From the NCBI RefSeq assembly GCF_001879715.1, contig NZ_MNBW01000012.1, forward strand, positions 82,795 through 146,794: a stretch of 64,000 nucleotides of DNA, read 5' to 3'. Below, one piece after another: positions 34,616 through 43,909 of the stretch. The translations under genes and the position numbers were made by a program. Positions within the stretch are counted from its first letter, which is position 1, and the number at the start of each line of letters is the position of its first letter. Below the pieces are notes generated by a model. It was not told where the DNA came from. It saw only the letters and a list, made by a program, of their open reading frames with translations, and searched no databases. This stretch comes from Nioella nitratireducens. Its GTDB lineage: Bacteria > Pseudomonadota > Alphaproteobacteria > Rhodobacterales > Rhodobacteraceae.

Positions 34616-36937
34616 TTGGATGTGAGCCACCATGAATTGTGGTTGGGCGCTTCGACCGCCCCAGATGTGAGGCTTTTCCGGGTGGATTCCCCTGCGCAGA
34701 GTGATGCGGATTCGGCACTTCTCCGGGTGCTGTCCTTGCGTCAGGATCGGCGGCTCAGAACATTGGGCACGTTTGCGCTGGTCCTCTTGGGGCCGGTTCT
34801 GGCCGTCGCCACCTTTCTTGTTCTGGGGCCGTTGGGCCAATCGGGGGGCTCGCCGGGGCTGCGGCTGATCCTGCTGACGGACCTCGTCTACACCTTGGTT
34901 GTGGCGGCGCTGGTGCTTTATCGCGTGGCCAAGATGGTGGCGGCGCGCCGGGCGCGGTCGGCGGGCTCGCGGCTGCACCTGCGGCTGACCGGTGTCTTTG
35001 CGCTGCTGGCGTTGTTGCCAACGGTGGCGGTCGCTGTCTTTGCCACGATCACGGTGAACATGGGGTTGGAGGGCTGGTTTTCCGACCGCGTCCGCAACGC
35101 GCTTGGCCATTCGGTCGATGCGGCCCATGCCTATCAGCAGGAACACCGCGACGACTTGTCCGAAGACGCCGTGGTCTTGGCGAATTTCCTGAACGCCAAC
35201 CGTAATTCCACCCCGCTGTTGGGCGATGGCGACCTGCGGCAATTGCTGAGCCAGGGCCAACAGGCGATTCAGCGTGGGTTGAAGGAAGCCTATGTCATTG
35301 ACGGGGCAGGACAAATCCGCGCCCGCGGCGAACGCAGCTATCTGTTCGACTACGAGCGCCCCAGTGACGACGACCTTGCCCGCGCGGCGCAGGGCGATGT
35401 GGTGTTGATCGAAGATCGTGATATCAACGAGTTTCGCGCGCTTGTGCAATTGCAAGCCTTCGCGGATCGGTATCTGTATGTCAGCCGCGTCGTGGATGGG
35501 CAGATCATCGCCCTGCTGGACGAAACGCAGGCCACCGTCGCACTTTACCGTCAATTGGAGAGTGAGCGAGGCCAGTTCCTGTTCCAGTTCGGGCTGATCT
35601 ACCTTGGCTTTGCGGTGATTCTGATCCTTGCAGCGATCTGGCTGGGAATGTGGTTTGCGGAGCGGCTTTCGGGGCCGGTCGGGCGGCTTGCGGGCGCGGC
35701 GCAGCGGGTGGGGATCGGTGATCTGGACGTGCGGGTGCCGGAAGAGCAGGGGGACGACGAAATCGCCATGATGGGGCGGCTGTTCAACCAGATGACCCGG
35801 CAGCTCAAGGGCCAGCGCGACGCGCTGATCGAACAGCATGAAAACACCGAGGAGCGCCGCCGCCAGTTTGACTCGGTGCTGACGTCGGTCACGTCAGGGG
35901 TGATTGGCCTTGATGCCGACGGGCGGGTCGACTTCATGAACCGCTCGGCGGTGCGTTTGCTCGAATTGGTGGAAACCCGCGATCACGGTGTCAGCCTTGC
36001 GGTGGCCGTGCCCGAGTTTTCGGCGCTCTTTGACCGGCTGCGCAGCCGTCAGGCGGCGGTGGTGCAAGAGGAAATCAAGGTCACGCGGGCCGGGAAATCG
36101 GAAACCCTGCTGGTGCGCCTGTCGGAACGGCTGGACCAGGAGGGCGCGCTGGAAGGCTACGTTGTGGCGCTCGATGACGTGACGGATCTGGTCAGCGCGC
36201 AGCGGATGGCGGCATGGGGCGACGTGGCCCGGCGCATCGCCCATGAAATCAAGAACCCGCTGACGCCCATACAATTATCTGCCGAGCGGGTGCGGCGCAA
36301 GTTCGGCAGGATGCTGGACGAGGCCGACGCGCAGAAACTGGGCGAGTTGACCGATGTGATCGTGCGCCAGACCAATGACCTGCGCCGGATTGTCGACGAG
36401 TTTTCCAAGTTCGCACGGATGCCGGAACCTGAGCGCCAGCCCGAGGACGTGGCGCAACTGCTGCGCGACGCGGTATTGCTGCAACAGGCCGGTCAGCCCC
36501 GCACACGGTTCGTGGTGGATATCCCCGAGGGGCCGATCCGCGCCGATCTGGACGCGACCATGATCGGCCAAGCCTTTACAAACTTGATCAAAAATGGCGG
36601 AGAAGCCATTGATTCCTTGCAGGAAAAGGGCGTTTCAGACGGGTTTCAGCCAGAGCTGCGCGTGACCATGGCCTTGCATCCCGAACAGGTGGAGATCACC
36701 ATTTCCGACAACGGGATCGGCCTGCCGCCAGACCGGGCGCGGTTGTTCGAACCCTATGTCACGACGCGTGAAAAAGGCACCGGCCTTGGCCTGCCGATCG
36801 TGAAGAAGATTATCGAGGAACATGGCGGGTCTCTGGACCTGCTGGATGCGGCGCCGTTTTCCGACGGGGCGCATCCGGGCGCGATGGCACGGATCACCCT
36901 GCCACGCCTGCCCGACGACGGAGGAGCGACGCGATGA
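34616..36937 (+). CDS. ntrY: Transmembrane sensor kinase NtrY
   Basis: About 773 aa. Four N-terminal hydrophobic segments (TFALVLLGPVLAVATFLVLGP, LTDLVYTLVVAALVLY, FALLALLPTVAVAVFATI, FGLIYLGFAVILILAAIWLG) frame a periplasmic region of about 200 residues between the third and fourth. A HAMP domain, a PAS domain (DSVLTSVTSGVIGLDADGRVDFMN), the His box [26 protein letters not shown] and an ATPase domain (GTGLGLPIV) follow. It senses an unknown, redox- or nitrogen-linked cue and signals to NtrX. The start is unresolved between TTG 34616, GTG 34622 and GTG 34682. The stop overlaps ntrX (ATGA). Confidence 0.92.
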   Translation: MDVSHHELWLGASTAPDVRLFRVDSPAQSDADSALLRVLSLRQDRRLRTLGTFALVLLGPVLAVATFLVLGPLGQSGGSPGLRLILLTDLVYTLVVAALVLYRVAKMVAARRARSAGSRLHLRLTGVFALLALLPTVAVAVFATITVNMGLEGWFSDRVRNALGHSVDAAHAYQQEHRDDLSEDAVVLANFLNANRNSTPLLGDGDLRQLLSQGQQAIQRGLKEAYVIDGAGQIRARGERSYLFDYERPSDDDLARAAQGDVVLIEDRDINEFRALVQLQAFADRYLYVSRVVDGQIIALLDETQATVALYRQLESERGQFLFQFGLIYLGFAVILILAAIWLGMWFAERLSGPVGRLAGAAQRVGIGDLDVRVPEEQGDDEIAMMGRLFNQMTRQLKGQRDALIEQHENTEERRRQFDSVLTSVTSGVIGLDADGRVDFMNRSAVRLLELVETRDHGVSLAVAVPEFSALFDRLRSRQAAVVQEEIKVTRAGKSETLLVRLSERLDQEGALEGYVVALDDVTDLVSAQRMAAWGDVARRIAHEIKNPLTPIQLSAERVRRKFGRMLDEADAQKLGELTDVIVRQTNDLRRIVDEFSKFARMPEPERQPEDVAQLLRDAVLLQQAGQPRTRFVVDIPEGPIRADLDATMIGQAFTNLIKNGGEAIDSLQEKGVSDGFQPELRVTMALHPEQVEITISDNGIGLPPDRARLFEPYVTTREKGTGLGLPIVKKIIEEHGGSLDLLDAAPFSDGAHPGAMARITLPRLPDDGGATR

Positions 36938-38334
36938 GTGATATTCTGGTTGTTGATGACGAGCGCGATATCCGCGAACTGATCTGCGACATCCTGGAGG
37001 ACGAGGGCTTTGCCACCCGCATGGCGTCAAACTCCGACGAGTGCATGGCCGAGCTGAACAAGGAGCCGCCGGGGATGATGATCCTCGACATCTGGCTCAA
37101 GGATTCCAACATGGACGGGATCGACATCCTGTCCCACGTCAAGCGCGACAACCCGGAAGTTCCCGTCGTGATCATCTCGGGCCACGGCAATATCGAGATC
37201 GCCGTGGCCGCCATCAAGCAGGGGGCCTTCGACTTCATCGAAAAGCCCTTCAATATCGACCAGCTTCTGGTGGTGATCCGCCGCGCGATGGAAGTAAGCC
37301 GCCTGCGCCGCGAGAACACCGCCCTGAGGCGGCAGGACGGGCGACCGGATGAAATGATCGGCTCCGGCGCGGCGTTCAAGATGCTGAAATCACAGCTCGA
37401 CAAGGTCACGAAATCGAATGGCCGGGTGATGTTGTGGGGCGGGCCGGGCTCGGGCAAGGAAGTGTCCGCGCGCTATATCCACGCCAATTCCGATCGGGCG
37501 GCGGCGCCCTTCGTCAGCGTCAGCTCCGCTTCGGTCGCGCCGGAGCATATGGAAGAGGTGCTGTTCGGGCGCGAAAGCGCGGAACGCGGGGTGGAACAGG
37601 GCCTGCTGGAACAGGCGCATGGCGGGGTGATCTTCTTTGACGAGGTTGCCGACATGCCGCTTGGCACCCAATCCAAGATTCTGCGGGTGCTGGTCGACCA
37701 GAGCTTTACCCGCGTCGGCGGCACCGCCAAGGTGCGGGTGGATCTGCGGGTCATGTCCTCGACCACGCGCGACCTGAAGACCGAGATTGCGGCGGGCAAT
37801 TTCCGTGAGGAACTGTATCATCGGTTGAACGTGGTGCCGATCGAGGTGCCGAGCCTTGAAGAGCGGCGCGAGGACATACCAGAGCTTGCGCGCCATTTCA
37901 TCGAACGCTTCAACCGCGAACAGGGGCTGCCGCTGCGCGGTCTGGGTGGCGATGCCGAGGCGATGCTGCAAACGATGCGTTGGCCGGGCAATATCCGCGA
38001 ATTGCGCAACATGATCGAGCGGGTGCTGATCCTGGGCGATGGCACCGGCCCGATCGAGGCCAAGGACTTGCCCGGTCAAGGCGTGGGCGGCGGTGAAGAG
38101 GAGCAGATCTCGCTCTCGCCCGGTCTGACCACCCTGCCGCTGCGCGAGGCGCGGGAATTGTTTGAACGGCACTACCTGATGGCACAGATCAACCGCTTTG
38201 GCGGCAATATCAGCCGCACGGCGAATTTCGTCGGGATGGAACGCTCGGCGCTGCACCGCAAACTGAAATCGCTTGGGGTGGTGACAACCACCAAGGCCGG
38301 TGCGCGGGTGGCGCAGGTGGGCGACGAGGGCTGA
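36934..38334 (+). CDS. ntrX: Response regulator NtrX, also lacking GAFTGA
   Basis: 466 aa. Receiver domain with the phosphoacceptor Asp in MMILDIWLKDSNMDGIDIL. The AAA+ domain has Walker A GGPGSGKE and Walker B GGVIFFDEVADM. Between them VLFGRESAERGVEQGLLEQAHGG occupies the place of the GAFTGA loop: the LFG-x-E lead-in survives but the loop is absent. A Fis-type helix-turn-helix (GGNISRTANFVGMERSALHRKLKSLG) ends the protein. It is predicted to act without sigma-54, in respiratory and cell-envelope gene control. It is the last gene of the ntr operon; a strong hairpin (38342-38362) follows. Confidence 0.92.
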   Translation: MSDILVVDDERDIRELICDILEDEGFATRMASNSDECMAELNKEPPGMMILDIWLKDSNMDGIDILSHVKRDNPEVPVVIISGHGNIEIAVAAIKQGAFDFIEKPFNIDQLLVVIRRAMEVSRLRRENTALRRQDGRPDEMIGSGAAFKMLKSQLDKVTKSNGRVMLWGGPGSGKEVSARYIHANSDRAAAPFVSVSSASVAPEHMEEVLFGRESAERGVEQGLLEQAHGGVIFFDEVADMPLGTQSKILRVLVDQSFTRVGGTAKVRVDLRVMSSTTRDLKTEIAAGNFREELYHRLNVVPIEVPSLEERREDIPELARHFIERFNREQGLPLRGLGGDAEAMLQTMRWPGNIRELRNMIERVLILGDGTGPIEAKDLPGQGVGGGEEEQISLSPGLTTLPLREARELFERHYLMAQINRFGGNISRTANFVGMERSALHRKLKSLGVVTTTKAGARVAQVGDEG

Positions 38335-38341
38335 GCTGGAT

Positions 38342-38362
38342 CGCCGCGCGCGACGCGCGGCG
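38342..38362. terminator. GC hairpin after ntrX
   Basis: CGCCGCGC, a 5-nt loop and GCGCGGCG form a perfect 8-bp stem 8 bp after the ntrX stop. There is no U-run; it may stabilise the 3' end or assist termination. Confidence 0.45.
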
Positions 38363-38544
38363 ACCGGGGAACGGTCGGGCTCAGGCCCCGCCGGGGCCCT
38401 CGCCCGTCCGTCGCTGTCGCGGGGATACCCGGCCGATCAGGCGCCTTGGTCTTGCCTCCTGCTGGTTTTGAGGACGAGGCCATGCTGCTGAGAGGCCCTG
38501 ATGGCGGGGTGTGCACGCATCAGGACCATATCGAGGCTTGGGGC

Positions 38545-38616
38545 GAGTCGGCGTCGCGTCAAGGGCAAGTGGCCTTGCGGCCATCGCTGGCGCGACCCTT
38601 GACCCGACACCGACTC
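38545..38616. repeat. 72-bp nested palindrome
   Basis: Two 21-nt arms (38545-38565 and 38596-38616) are reverse complements at 19 of 21 positions. The 30-nt loop contains its own hairpin, TGGCC-TTGC-GGCCA (38570-38583). It lies 6 bp past the stop of the lipoprotein gene. The loop and arms contain no ORF or T-run. The structure suggests a REP-like dispersed palindrome or a large 3' structure. The rest of the 287-bp gap (38335-38621) holds only the ntrX hairpin. Confidence 0.7.
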
Positions 38617-38621
38617 ACCGG

Positions 38622-39074
38622 TCAGGGACTTACGATCAACGCGCCGCTGCGCGCGGGGATCACGCAAGTGCTGTCCGTAAGGGGCGCCATGATCGTCGAG
38701 GGGGTCGCGTTCAGGTTGGGATCGCAGATGGGCAGGCGGATCTCGGAATAGCCTCGGCGGCCCATGCAGCCGGCAAGCGCGCGGTCGCGGCGATCCTCGT
38801 TCAGATCCTCGATATACGGGTCGCCGCCCTCCCAATAGCCGGGAGTGGCGGTGCAGGTGCCGCTGGCGTCGCAGGTCTGGGCACCGGGGTGAAACACGCG
38901 CGGGGTGTAGCGGGTAACAAGGCGTTCGGGATAGCGCGACAGCGCCTCGGCTTCGCATTGGGCAAGGTCGCGGCTGCGGTCGGCGACGGATCGACCCTCG
39001 GCGTAGTATTCGGTCACGTCGCAGGCGGCAAGCGCGGCGAGCGGGATCACGGCAAGGTGGAAAAAGCGGCGCAT
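38622..39074 (-). CDS. Putative outer-membrane or periplasmic lipoprotein
   Basis: 150 aa. The signal peptide ends in a lipobox (VIPLAALAAC), with lipidation expected at Cys18; the +2 residue is Asp, which in E. coli favours inner-membrane retention. The mature part has several paired cysteines (AQCEAEA, AQTCDASGTCTATPGYW, GCMGRRGY, PICDPN, STCVIP) that could form disulphides. I do not recognise the family. It is divergent from trkA and ends at a 72-bp palindrome. Confidence 0.75.
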   Translation of the reverse strand: MRRFFHLAVIPLAALAACDVTEYYAEGRSVADRSRDLAQCEAEALSRYPERLVTRYTPRVFHPGAQTCDASGTCTATPGYWEGGDPYIEDLNEDRRDRALAGCMGRRGYSEIRLPICDPNLNATPSTIMAPLTDSTCVIPARSGALIVSP

Positions 39075-39234
39075 GGCAATCGGTCCGGTTGAAATCAGGG
39101 ATGTGATGCAGTGAAGGCGCGGGCGGGCGCGAAATCAACCCCCCACGGGGCGCGCGATTGACGCCCGCGGCGGGCTCTGCCATGCAGAAGGCCCGGCCGG
39201 GACGCGCCGGTCAGTTGAGTACGGACCAGAACGA

Positions 39235-40611
39235 ATGAAGGTCATCATTTGTGGCGCAGGGCAGGTGGGCTGGCAGATCGCCCGCCATCTTTCCGGCGAG
39301 AACAACGACGTGACGGTGGTGGACAACAATCCCGACCTTGTGCACCGGGCGACGGATACGCTCGATGTGCAGGGGATCACGGGGCATGCGTCTTACCCCG
39401 ATGTGCTGGACCGCGCCGGCGCGCGGGATGCAGACATGATCATTGCCGCGACGTTCTCGGACGAGGTCAACATGGTCACCTGCCAGGTGGCGCATTCGAT
39501 CTTTGCCGTGCCGCGCAAGATTGCCCGGCTGCGGGCGCAGAACTATCTGACGGCGGTCTATTCAGATCTTTATCGGCGCGAACATCTGCCGGTCGACGTG
39601 GTGATCAGCCCGGAACGCGAGGTGGCGCGGGCGGCGCTGCGGCGTCTGGCCTCGCCCTCGACCTTTGACACCGAAAGCTTTCTGGGCGGTCAGGCACGGT
39701 TGTTGGGGATCAAGCTGGACGAGTCCTGCCCGGTGTTGAACACGCCGCTGAAACAGTTGTCGGAACTGTTCTCGACCCTGCGGGCCATCGTCGTCGGGGT
39801 GCGGCGCGAGGGGTCTCTTTTCGCGCCCGAACCGGGCGACCAGTTGTTCGCGGGGGACGAGATCTATGTCTTTACCCATGAAGAGGATGGCGCGCGCACG
39901 CTGGAGATCTTCGGAAAACCCGCCAAGCGGCCCGAACGGGTGGTGATCATCGGGGGCGGCAATGTCGGGCTTGGCGTGGCGCGCGAATTGGAAAAATCCG
40001 CCTCGCGCGTGCGGGCCCGCGTCATCGAGAAGAGCCGAGCGCAGGCCGAGCGGGCGGCGGATGCGCTGAGCCGCACCATCGTGCTGAACGGGGACGGGCT
40101 CGATATCGACATCTTGCGCGAAGCCGGGGTCGAGCGTGCCGATGCGGTGCTGTGCGTGTCGGATGACGACAAGACCAACCTGCTGGCCTCGGTCCGGGCG
40201 AAAAGCGCGGGCGCGGGCATGGCCATCGCCTTGGTCAACGACCCCACCATGGTGCAGTTGATGGAGCCGCTCGGGATCGACGCCTTCGTCAATCCGCGCG
40301 CGACCACCGTCAGTTCGATCCTGCGCCATGTGCGCCACGGCCGGGTGCGCGGCGTCTATTCCATCGGCGATGCCGAGGCCGAAGTGATCGAGGCGCAGGT
40401 GTTGTCGACATCCCCCATTGCCGGGCGGGAGCTGCGCCATATCGACCTGCCGGAAGGTGCGTTGATCGGGGCGGTACGCAAGGGCGACAAGGTGATCCGT
40501 CCCTCTGGCTCGACCCGGTTGGAAGAGGGCGACATGGTGGCCATTTTCGCGCTGGCCAAGGATGTGCCCGAGGTCGAGGCGTTGTTGCGTGTCTCGGTCG
40601 ATTTCTTCTGA
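39235..40611 (+). CDS. trkA: Trk potassium-uptake regulatory subunit TrkA
   Basis: 458 aa. Two RCK modules in tandem: the first Rossmann motif is MKVIICGAGQVGWQIARHL and the second VVIIGGGNVGLGVARELE. Each is followed by a TrkA-C domain. It binds NAD(H)/ATP at the cytoplasmic face and gates the TrkH channel encoded 3 bp downstream. It lies between ntrX and hfq, an order often seen in alphaproteobacteria. Confidence 0.95.
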   Translation: MKVIICGAGQVGWQIARHLSGENNDVTVVDNNPDLVHRATDTLDVQGITGHASYPDVLDRAGARDADMIIAATFSDEVNMVTCQVAHSIFAVPRKIARLRAQNYLTAVYSDLYRREHLPVDVVISPEREVARAALRRLASPSTFDTESFLGGQARLLGIKLDESCPVLNTPLKQLSELFSTLRAIVVGVRREGSLFAPEPGDQLFAGDEIYVFTHEEDGARTLEIFGKPAKRPERVVIIGGGNVGLGVARELEKSASRVRARVIEKSRAQAERAADALSRTIVLNGDGLDIDILREAGVERADAVLCVSDDDKTNLLASVRAKSAGAGMAIALVNDPTMVQLMEPLGIDAFVNPRATTVSSILRHVRHGRVRGVYSIGDAEAEVIEAQVLSTSPIAGRELRHIDLPEGALIGAVRKGDKVIRPSGSTRLEEGDMVAIFALAKDVPEVEALLRVSVDFF

Positions 40612-40614
40612 GCC

Positions 40615-42129
40615 ATGACCGCGTTCTTCACAAGGATGCCACTCTTTGTCCTCCTCGTGGGGATCTGCGCCGTGGCCATGTTGATACCGGCGGCGGTGGC
40701 GCTGGCCGAGGAAGGCTTTCGCACGGCGCGCAGTTTCTTCTATTCGGCGCTGCTCTTTGGCATCCTGACGCTTGTCGTGGGGATGGCCACCCAGGGTATC
40801 AAACCCTACGGCACCGCGCGCTCGCATCTGGCGGGGCTGGTGGCGGCATATGCTTTGCTGCCGGTCGTTCTGGCGGTGCCTTTCGTCGATGCGATCGGCA
40901 ATACCCGGTTTTACAACGGTTATTTCGAGATGGTGTCCTGCCTGACAACGACCGGCGCAACCCTGTTCGACCCGGCCCGATTGGGCGATGCGCTGCATCT
41001 GTGGCGGGCGCTTGTGGGCTGGATGGGCGGGCTGCTGGTCTGGGTGACGGCGGCGGCGGTCATGGCGCCGCTTAATCTTGGCGGCTTCGAGGTGTCGTCG
41101 GAAACGCGGGCTGGCGATGTGCCGGGCTCGGCGGCGCAGATGCAGGCGGCGGCCCCCACGGTGCGGCTGCGCAAGGCCCTGCGCCATCTGGCGCCGACCT
41201 ATCTGTTGCTGACGGGCCTTCTGTGGCTGTTGCAGCTTGTGGCGGGCGAGGGCGATCTGGCCGCGCTGATCCATGCGATGTCTGTCATGTCGACCTCTGG
41301 GATTTCGCCGGACGGCACCCTGTCGGGGGGGCAAGGCGGTTTCGTCGCCGAGCTGTTCATTTTCGTCTTCTTCCTCTTCGCGCTGACCCGGCACAGCTTT
41401 GCCGACCGGCTGAGGATCGACACGCCGCGCCTGCTGGTTCAGGACCGAGAGCTTTTGTTGGCCCTGAGCCTTGTTTTCCTGCTGACCGCCTTGCTGTTCG
41501 TGCGGCATTGGATCGGCGCGCTCGAGGTCAATGACGTGGACAACGGACAGGCGGCCTTCGCGGCGCTTTGGGGCACGCTGTTCACCGCCATGTCATTCCT
41601 GACCACCACCGGGTTCGTCTCGGATTTCTGGATCGAGGCGCGCAGCTGGTCCGGGTTGCCGACACCGGGGCTGGTGCTGCTGGGGCTGGCGCTGATCGGC
41701 GGCGGGGCGGCGACCACGGCGGGCGGGATCAAGCTGATCCGGGTTTATGCGCTGTATAAACACGGCGCGCGGGAACTGGGCAAATTGACCTACCCCAATT
41801 CGGTGGCGGCAGGTGGGCGGCTTGGGCGGCGGATTCGGCGGGAAGGCGCCTATATTGCCTGGGTCTTTTTCATGTTGTTCATCCTGTCGATGGCGGCGGT
41901 GATGGTTGCGCTGTCGCTGGCGGGGCTGGGGTTCGAGCCGGCCTTTGTGCTGTCTGCCGCGTCGCTGTCGACCACCGGGCCGCTGGCGGCCTTCGGGGGA
42001 GGGCAGCCCATCATTTACGGGGCGCTTGGCGATGCGGCCAAGGGTGTGCTGGCCGCCGCGATGATCCTTGGTCGGTTGGAAACGCTGGTGCTGATCGCGC
42101 TCTTCAATCCGGGCTTCTGGCGCATCTGA
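40615..42129 (+). CDS. trkH: Trk-type potassium transporter membrane subunit
   Basis: 504 aa with about ten hydrophobic segments. The repeated selectivity-filter-like motifs TTTGATLF, STSGISPDG, TTTGFVSDF and STTGPLAAFG are the four pore loops of the TrkH/KtrB family. Together with TrkA it imports K+ at the inner membrane. It starts 3 bp after trkA, clearly in the same operon. Confidence 0.93.
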   Translation: MTAFFTRMPLFVLLVGICAVAMLIPAAVALAEEGFRTARSFFYSALLFGILTLVVGMATQGIKPYGTARSHLAGLVAAYALLPVVLAVPFVDAIGNTRFYNGYFEMVSCLTTTGATLFDPARLGDALHLWRALVGWMGGLLVWVTAAAVMAPLNLGGFEVSSETRAGDVPGSAAQMQAAAPTVRLRKALRHLAPTYLLLTGLLWLLQLVAGEGDLAALIHAMSVMSTSGISPDGTLSGGQGGFVAELFIFVFFLFALTRHSFADRLRIDTPRLLVQDRELLLALSLVFLLTALLFVRHWIGALEVNDVDNGQAAFAALWGTLFTAMSFLTTTGFVSDFWIEARSWSGLPTPGLVLLGLALIGGGAATTAGGIKLIRVYALYKHGARELGKLTYPNSVAAGGRLGRRIRREGAYIAWVFFMLFILSMAAVMVALSLAGLGFEPAFVLSAASLSTTGPLAAFGGGQPIIYGALGDAAKGVLAAAMILGRLETLVLIALFNPGFWRI

Positions 42130-42281
42130 TGGACGGGCTGTGAATGCTGCATTTGCAAAGGCTGCGCGGATCACTTTGAAATCGGGGTGGAATTCCGCGA
42201 AAAACATGCACATACTCAGAGTCAGGTTTTCCTCGCGTTCCGAGACAAGGGACGGCAACAAAAAATAAGGCAAGGGTCCCG

Positions 42282-42515
42282 ATGGCCGAAAATAAGCAGA
42301 ATTTGCAGGATGCGTTCCTCAATCACGTGCGAAAAACCAAGGTTCCGGTGACGATCTTTCTGATCAACGGCGTCAAGCTACAGGGCGTGATTACCTGGTT
42401 TGATAATTTCTGTGTGCTCCTGCGCCGCGACGGGCAATCGCAATTGGTCTACAAGCACGCCATTTCCACCGTGATGCCGGCACAGCCCATCAACCTCTAC
42501 GACGGGGAAGAGTGA
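42282..42515 (+). CDS. hfq: RNA chaperone Hfq
   Basis: 77 aa. Sm1 motif [41 protein letters not shown] and Sm2 motif [10 protein letters not shown] are intact. The short C-terminus is normal for alphaproteobacteria. The hexamer pairs small RNAs with targets. A 152-bp gap from trkH suggests its own promoter. The stop overlaps the hflX start (GTGA). Confidence 0.97.
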   Translation: MAENKQNLQDAFLNHVRKTKVPVTIFLINGVKLQGVITWFDNFCVLLRRDGQSQLVYKHAISTVMPAQPINLYDGEE

Positions 42516-43792
42516 GCGACACCGGATTAGCTGGCCCCACCCGCGCCATCGTCCTGCATCCTGACATCCAGTCAGAGCGGGATCGGCGCGCCGCTGGCCC
42601 TGCATTGGAAGAAGCCGTGGCACTTGCTGCCGCCCTCCCCGATCTGGATGTCGAGGGGGCCGAAATCGTGCGCCTGCCGCGCGCCCATCCCGGCCTGCTG
42701 TTCGGGTCCGGCAAGATCGCCGAGATCAAGGCCCGCATCGAAGCTGCCGAGGCCGATCTTGTCCTGATCGACGGCCCCGTCACGCCGGTGCAGCAGCGCA
42801 ACCTTGAAAAGGAATGGGGGGTCAAGCTGCTCGACCGGACCGGCCTGATCCTTGAGATTTTCGCCGATCGCGCCCGCACGCGCGAGGGCGTGTTGCAGGT
42901 GGAACTGGCCGCGCTGTCCTATCAGCGCACGCGGCTGGTCCGCGCATGGACCCACCTTGAACGGCAACGCGGCGGGCTTGGCTTTGTCGGTGGCCCCGGC
43001 GAAACCCAGATCGAGGCCGACCGCCGCGCCATTGACGAGGCGGTGACGCGGATCCGGCGGCAGCTGGCCAAGGTGGTGAAAACCCGCGCCCTGCACCGCG
43101 CCGCGCGCAAGAAGGTGCCTTACCCGGTGGTCGCGCTGGTGGGCTATACCAACGCCGGAAAATCCACCCTGTTCAACCGCTTGACAGGGGCCGAGGTGAT
43201 GGCCAAGGACATGCTCTTTGCCACGCTCGACCCGACAATGCGCGCCGTCGGCCTGCCCGATGGAACCGAGGTGATCCTGTCCGATACCGTGGGGTTCATC
43301 TCGGACCTGCCGACGCAACTGGTCGCGGCCTTCCGCGCGACACTGGAAGAGGTGCTGGACGCCGATCTGATCGTGCATGTCCGCGACGTGGCCCACCCCG
43401 AAAGCGAGGAACAGGCCGAAGATGTGGCCGCGATCCTCGCCGATCTGGGTGTCGACGGCGAGACGCCGATGATCGAGGTGTGGAACAAGATCGACCTGCT
43501 GGAGGACGCGCGCAGGTCCGAGGTGCAGGTGGCGGCGGCGCGGCGCGACGATGTTTTTGCGATCTCGGCGTGGACCGGGCAGGGCATAGACCCGCTTTTG
43601 GTCGCCGTGTCCGAGTGGCTGTCGCCGCCGCGGTTTCGCGCGGAACTGGACCTGCCCTTTTCAGCGGGGCGCGCGCGGGCATGGCTCTATGAACAAGGGG
43701 TGGTCGAAGGTGAAGAGCAGCGCGAGGATGGCGTGCATCTGGTGGTGAACTGGACCGCGCGTCAGAAAAAGGCGTTTCAGGCGGTGTCCTGA
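42512..43792 (+). CDS. hflX: Ribosome-associated GTPase HflX
   Basis: 426 aa. The N-terminal domain contains [21 protein letters not shown] and [23 protein letters not shown]. The linker [19 protein letters not shown] is the family hallmark. The G domain has [12 protein letters not shown] (G1), DTVGF (G3) and NKIDLL (G4). It splits stalled or hibernating 70S ribosomes. It is translationally coupled to hfq through a GTG start in a GTGA overlap. Confidence 0.95.
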   Translation: MSDTGLAGPTRAIVLHPDIQSERDRRAAGPALEEAVALAAALPDLDVEGAEIVRLPRAHPGLLFGSGKIAEIKARIEAAEADLVLIDGPVTPVQQRNLEKEWGVKLLDRTGLILEIFADRARTREGVLQVELAALSYQRTRLVRAWTHLERQRGGLGFVGGPGETQIEADRRAIDEAVTRIRRQLAKVVKTRALHRAARKKVPYPVVALVGYTNAGKSTLFNRLTGAEVMAKDMLFATLDPTMRAVGLPDGTEVILSDTVGFISDLPTQLVAAFRATLEEVLDADLIVHVRDVAHPESEEQAEDVAAILADLGVDGETPMIEVWNKIDLLEDARRSEVQVAAARRDDVFAISAWTGQGIDPLLVAVSEWLSPPRFRAELDLPFSAGRARAWLYEQGVVEGEEQREDGVHLVVNWTARQKKAFQAVS

Positions 43793-43909
43793 CGTCCGGC
43801 CCATGACGTCAAGTCGCTCGTCTTTCGCCGCTGTCTTTCGTAGGATGACCTGACCGACATGACGGGGCGCATCCGCCCTGTGCGAGACCGCGCCAGAAAG
43901 AGAGAGTGC

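Noticed and set aside
38446..38751. Plus-strand 101-codon open frame between ntrX and trkA
   Set aside because: It runs through the palindrome and antisense to the lipoprotein gene; no ribosome site or family.
39562..41508. 648-codon open frame antisense to trkA-trkH
   Set aside because: It crosses two well-supported genes and is rich in Gln/Arg/His as shadow frames are.
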